A DNA stretch of 43,017 nucleotides from a virus, in the IMG/VR virus record IMGVR_UViG_3300027396_000051, positions 1-43,017 of that record. One strand, 5' to 3'. Below are positions 41,842-43,017 of this stretch, piece by piece. Each line of letters opens with the position of its first letter. Position 1 is the first letter of the stretch. The notes under the pieces were generated by a model that worked only from the letters and a program-made list of their open reading frames with translations, did not search any database and had not been told where the DNA came from. The translations under genes and the position numbers were made by a program.

Positions 41842-42639
41842 ATGGACTTCAAATCATTACTTACTAAAATTCATAGCTTAAACGATCAAGTTGATCTACC
41901 AAAAGCTCCAGAATTACCAAAAGCTGTTCAGCTTAACGAAGATGCACAATTACGTGTGCTAGCAGGTACTTCATCATATATTGCAGAAGCTAAGAAAAAA
42001 GCTGATGAAAAGATGGATGAAGTTTTTGATGCCGATGCTAAAGTAGGCGACAAGAAAAAAACAGCTAGTGGCGGTACAGCAGAAAAAACTAAAACTGGTT
42101 TGAAACATACAGCGGGTGATCGCTATAGTGGAAAACAAGCTGAAAAAGAAGATAAGAAAAAGAAAGACGAGTCTATTGATCCTGAGTTCAAGTCTAAATT
42201 TAGTAAGATGGTTGAAGCTGCAAAGGGTAAGCCAGATTTTGCAGACATCGACGGTGACGGTGACAAAAAAGAACCAATGAAGAAAGCTGCTAAAGATAAA
42301 AAGAAAGGCGGCGACAAGAAAGATGGCAAGAAAGGTATGAGTGCTAAACAAGCAAAATACTTTGGTAAGAAAAACGAATCTGTAAAAACTTCTAAGAAAG
42401 TAGTTGCAGAATCAGTTGAAACAAAACTATCTTTCAAAGACATGGTAAAACTAGTACAAGAAAGCGGCGGTCAACAACAAATTGATCCAAAAGACAAAGA
42501 ATTATTTGCCTGGGCTGAGCGTGTTGCTAAATCTAAACTAGGTGAAGGAATGAAAGCAGATCTATATGCCGGGCTAGTATATGAAAGAATGGGCGGTGTA
42601 TTTGAAATGTATGATGTGTTATCCGAAGCACAAAAGTAA
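41842..42639 (+). CDS. Lys-rich probable internal head or scaffold-like protein
   Basis: 265 residues, extremely charged, with a long Lys/Asp/Glu-rich middle (about 50-180) including an EF-hand-like 'DFADIDGDGDKKEPMKKAAK' segment. That phrase is one I recall from many marine T4-like phages. Prohead-protease-like sites: I47-A-E49/A50, VVAE/S, LVQE/S and a near C-terminal LSE/A (260-263). The C-terminal ~65 residues form a compact helical part (FAWAERVAKSKLGEGMKADL, YAGLVYERMGGVFEM). No enzyme motif. Own late promoter and a terminator right behind it indicate strong, separate late expression, as expected for an abundant head component (inference). Confidence 0.65.
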   Translation: MDFKSLLTKIHSLNDQVDLPKAPELPKAVQLNEDAQLRVLAGTSSYIAEAKKKADEKMDEVFDADAKVGDKKKTASGGTAEKTKTGLKHTAGDRYSGKQAEKEDKKKKDESIDPEFKSKFSKMVEAAKGKPDFADIDGDGDKKEPMKKAAKDKKKGGDKKDGKKGMSAKQAKYFGKKNESVKTSKKVVAESVETKLSFKDMVKLVQESGGQQQIDPKDKELFAWAERVAKSKLGEGMKADLYAGLVYERMGGVFEMYDVLSEAQK

Positions 42640-42657
42640 TTTTACCAAAAGGTAAAC

Positions 42658-42688
42658 AAAAGCCAGTCCTGAGTTGACTGGCTTTTTT
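42658..42688 (+). terminator. Rho-independent terminator after the Lys-rich head gene
   Basis: An 11-bp perfect stem AAAAGCCAGTC/GACTGGCTTTT with 7-base loop and a T-run to 42688. A small extra hairpin (TTTACC-aaaa-GGTAAA, 42641-42656) precedes it. The 3' arm contains the -35 box of the next promoter. Confidence 0.9.
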
Positions 42689-42709
42689 GTTGGCTATATA
42701 ATATACTTT
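42674..42709 (+). promoter_or_regulatory. Sigma70-type promoter nested in the terminator, drives dsbA
   Basis: TTGACT (42674-42679), a 17-base spacer containing the terminator's T-run, TATAAT (42697-42702). Expected start about 42709, then a leader with AGGAGA (42717-42722) before ATG 42728. Same design and same 17-base spacing as at 30522. Confidence 0.85.
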
Positions 42710-42727
42710 TATACACAGGAGAATACT

Positions 42728-42988
42728 ATGGCAAAAATGTATGGTGCAGAAGAAAAAGCCAAACTTGAGAGACTTATCAATGAAGGCGGAAATGTACTTC
42801 GTGAAATTGAAGATCTCCAAGAAGGCCTAAAAGAAACCGTTAAAGCCGTAGCAGAAGAGCTGCAAATCAAACCAAGCTGGATCAATAAAGCAATCAAGAT
42901 TGCACATAAAGATAATTGGAAAGATCACGAAACTGAATGGGACGAAGTTGAAATGATCCTTGGCGTTACTAAACGTTTACCAGAATGA
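42728..42988 (+). CDS. dsbA: DsbA-like dsDNA-binding late-transcription protein
   Basis: 86 residues (T4 DsbA 89) from ATG 42728 with AGGAGA six bases upstream; the frame is open further upstream, but those codons overlap the promoter. The sequence pattern 'LERLINEGGNVLREIEDLQE' followed by 'LKETVKAVAEELQIKPSWIN' and 'HETEWDEVEMILGV' fits the phage dsDNA-binding protein that binds near late promoters and aids late transcription in T4. Placing it under an early-type promoter suits a protein needed before late transcription. Stop overlaps the next start (ATGA). Confidence 0.8.
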   Translation: MAKMYGAEEKAKLERLINEGGNVLREIEDLQEGLKETVKAVAEELQIKPSWINKAIKIAHKDNWKDHETEWDEVEMILGVTKRLPE

Positions 42989-43017
42989 TAGAATACTTTA
43001 ATTCAACCATAGAGACC
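42985..43017 (+). CDS. Start of a further gene, cut by the window end
   Basis: ATG in an ATGA overlap with dsbA; eleven codons are visible (MIEYFNSTIET). The junction type is the same as for other real genes in the window. Too short to identify. Confidence 0.5.
   Translation, partial: MIEYFNSTIET

Noticed and set aside
41974-42443. Antisense open frames over the Lys-rich gene
   Set aside because: Long reverse frames arise from the Lys/Glu-rich codons on the plus strand; no ribosome site, promoter or protein-like pattern.

Overview
The window is 43 kb of an AT-rich, densely packed tailed-phage genome. It reads as a marine or freshwater T4-like myovirus related to cyanophage/pelagiphage types. 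Evidence: a gp44-type clamp loader, PhoH, an A-type Fe-S carrier, a DsbA-like late-transcription protein, long modular tail-fibre genes, T4-style late promoters (the octamer GATAAATA recurs five times), and almost universal ATGA/TAATG stop-start overlaps. A lipoprotein o-spanin next to a coiled-coil i-spanin implies a Gram-negative host. No photosynthesis genes, tRNA genes, CRISPR arrays or insertion sequences were seen. Host identity cannot be read from the window.

Layout. (1) 1-17227, plus strand: adhesin/tail-fibre genes. These are a fibre of >2,600 residues that enters from the left edge, a fibre with two perfect-period repeat tracts, a smaller fibre, a giant fibre cut in two by an in-frame TAA, and a LamG-like protein. 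(2) 17224-18263, minus strand: a two-gene island, a QueC-like PP-loop enzyme and a methyltransferase-fold protein. (3) 18317-21954: further baseplate/fibre proteins behind a late promoter. (4) 21954-25654: small genes, a fragment resembling the palm of DNA polymerase III alpha, a GroES-like co-chaperonin (also cut by an in-frame TAA), MazG-like and cytidylyltransferase enzymes, a small membrane protein and clamp loader gp44. (5) phoH on the minus strand, 25639-26379. (6) 26521-30483: a late operon ending in a lysis cassette (GH19 endolysin, i-spanin, o-spanin, DUF4337-like membrane protein, holin candidate, secreted peptide), closed by a terminator. (7) 30557-34756: DnaJ, a ClpA-type unfoldase with a ClpP-docking-like loop, and two unknowns, driven by a sigma70-type promoter whose -35 lies inside the preceding terminator. 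(8) 34802-42639: a late cluster that looks like capsid cargo, including a 1133-residue ligase/nucleotidylyltransferase fusion, a HAD-nucleotidase/GH19 fusion, an IscA-like protein and several Lys-rich proteins. (9) A second terminator with a promoter nested in it, then dsbA and the start of another gene.

Most notable points. The cargo cluster proteins share short N-termini (MKIxDILE, MRAxEF) resembling T4 capsid-targeting sequences. They carry [LIV]-x-E/[AGS] sites like those cut by the T4 prohead protease. In the large fusion these sites fall at domain boundaries, suggesting a polyprotein packaged in the head, cut there and injected. Two terminator/promoter nests of the same design sit exactly at late-to-early operon boundaries. 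Two unrelated genes are interrupted by TAA while the reading frame downstream stays intact. All functional calls come from reading motifs by eye; none was checked by database search.
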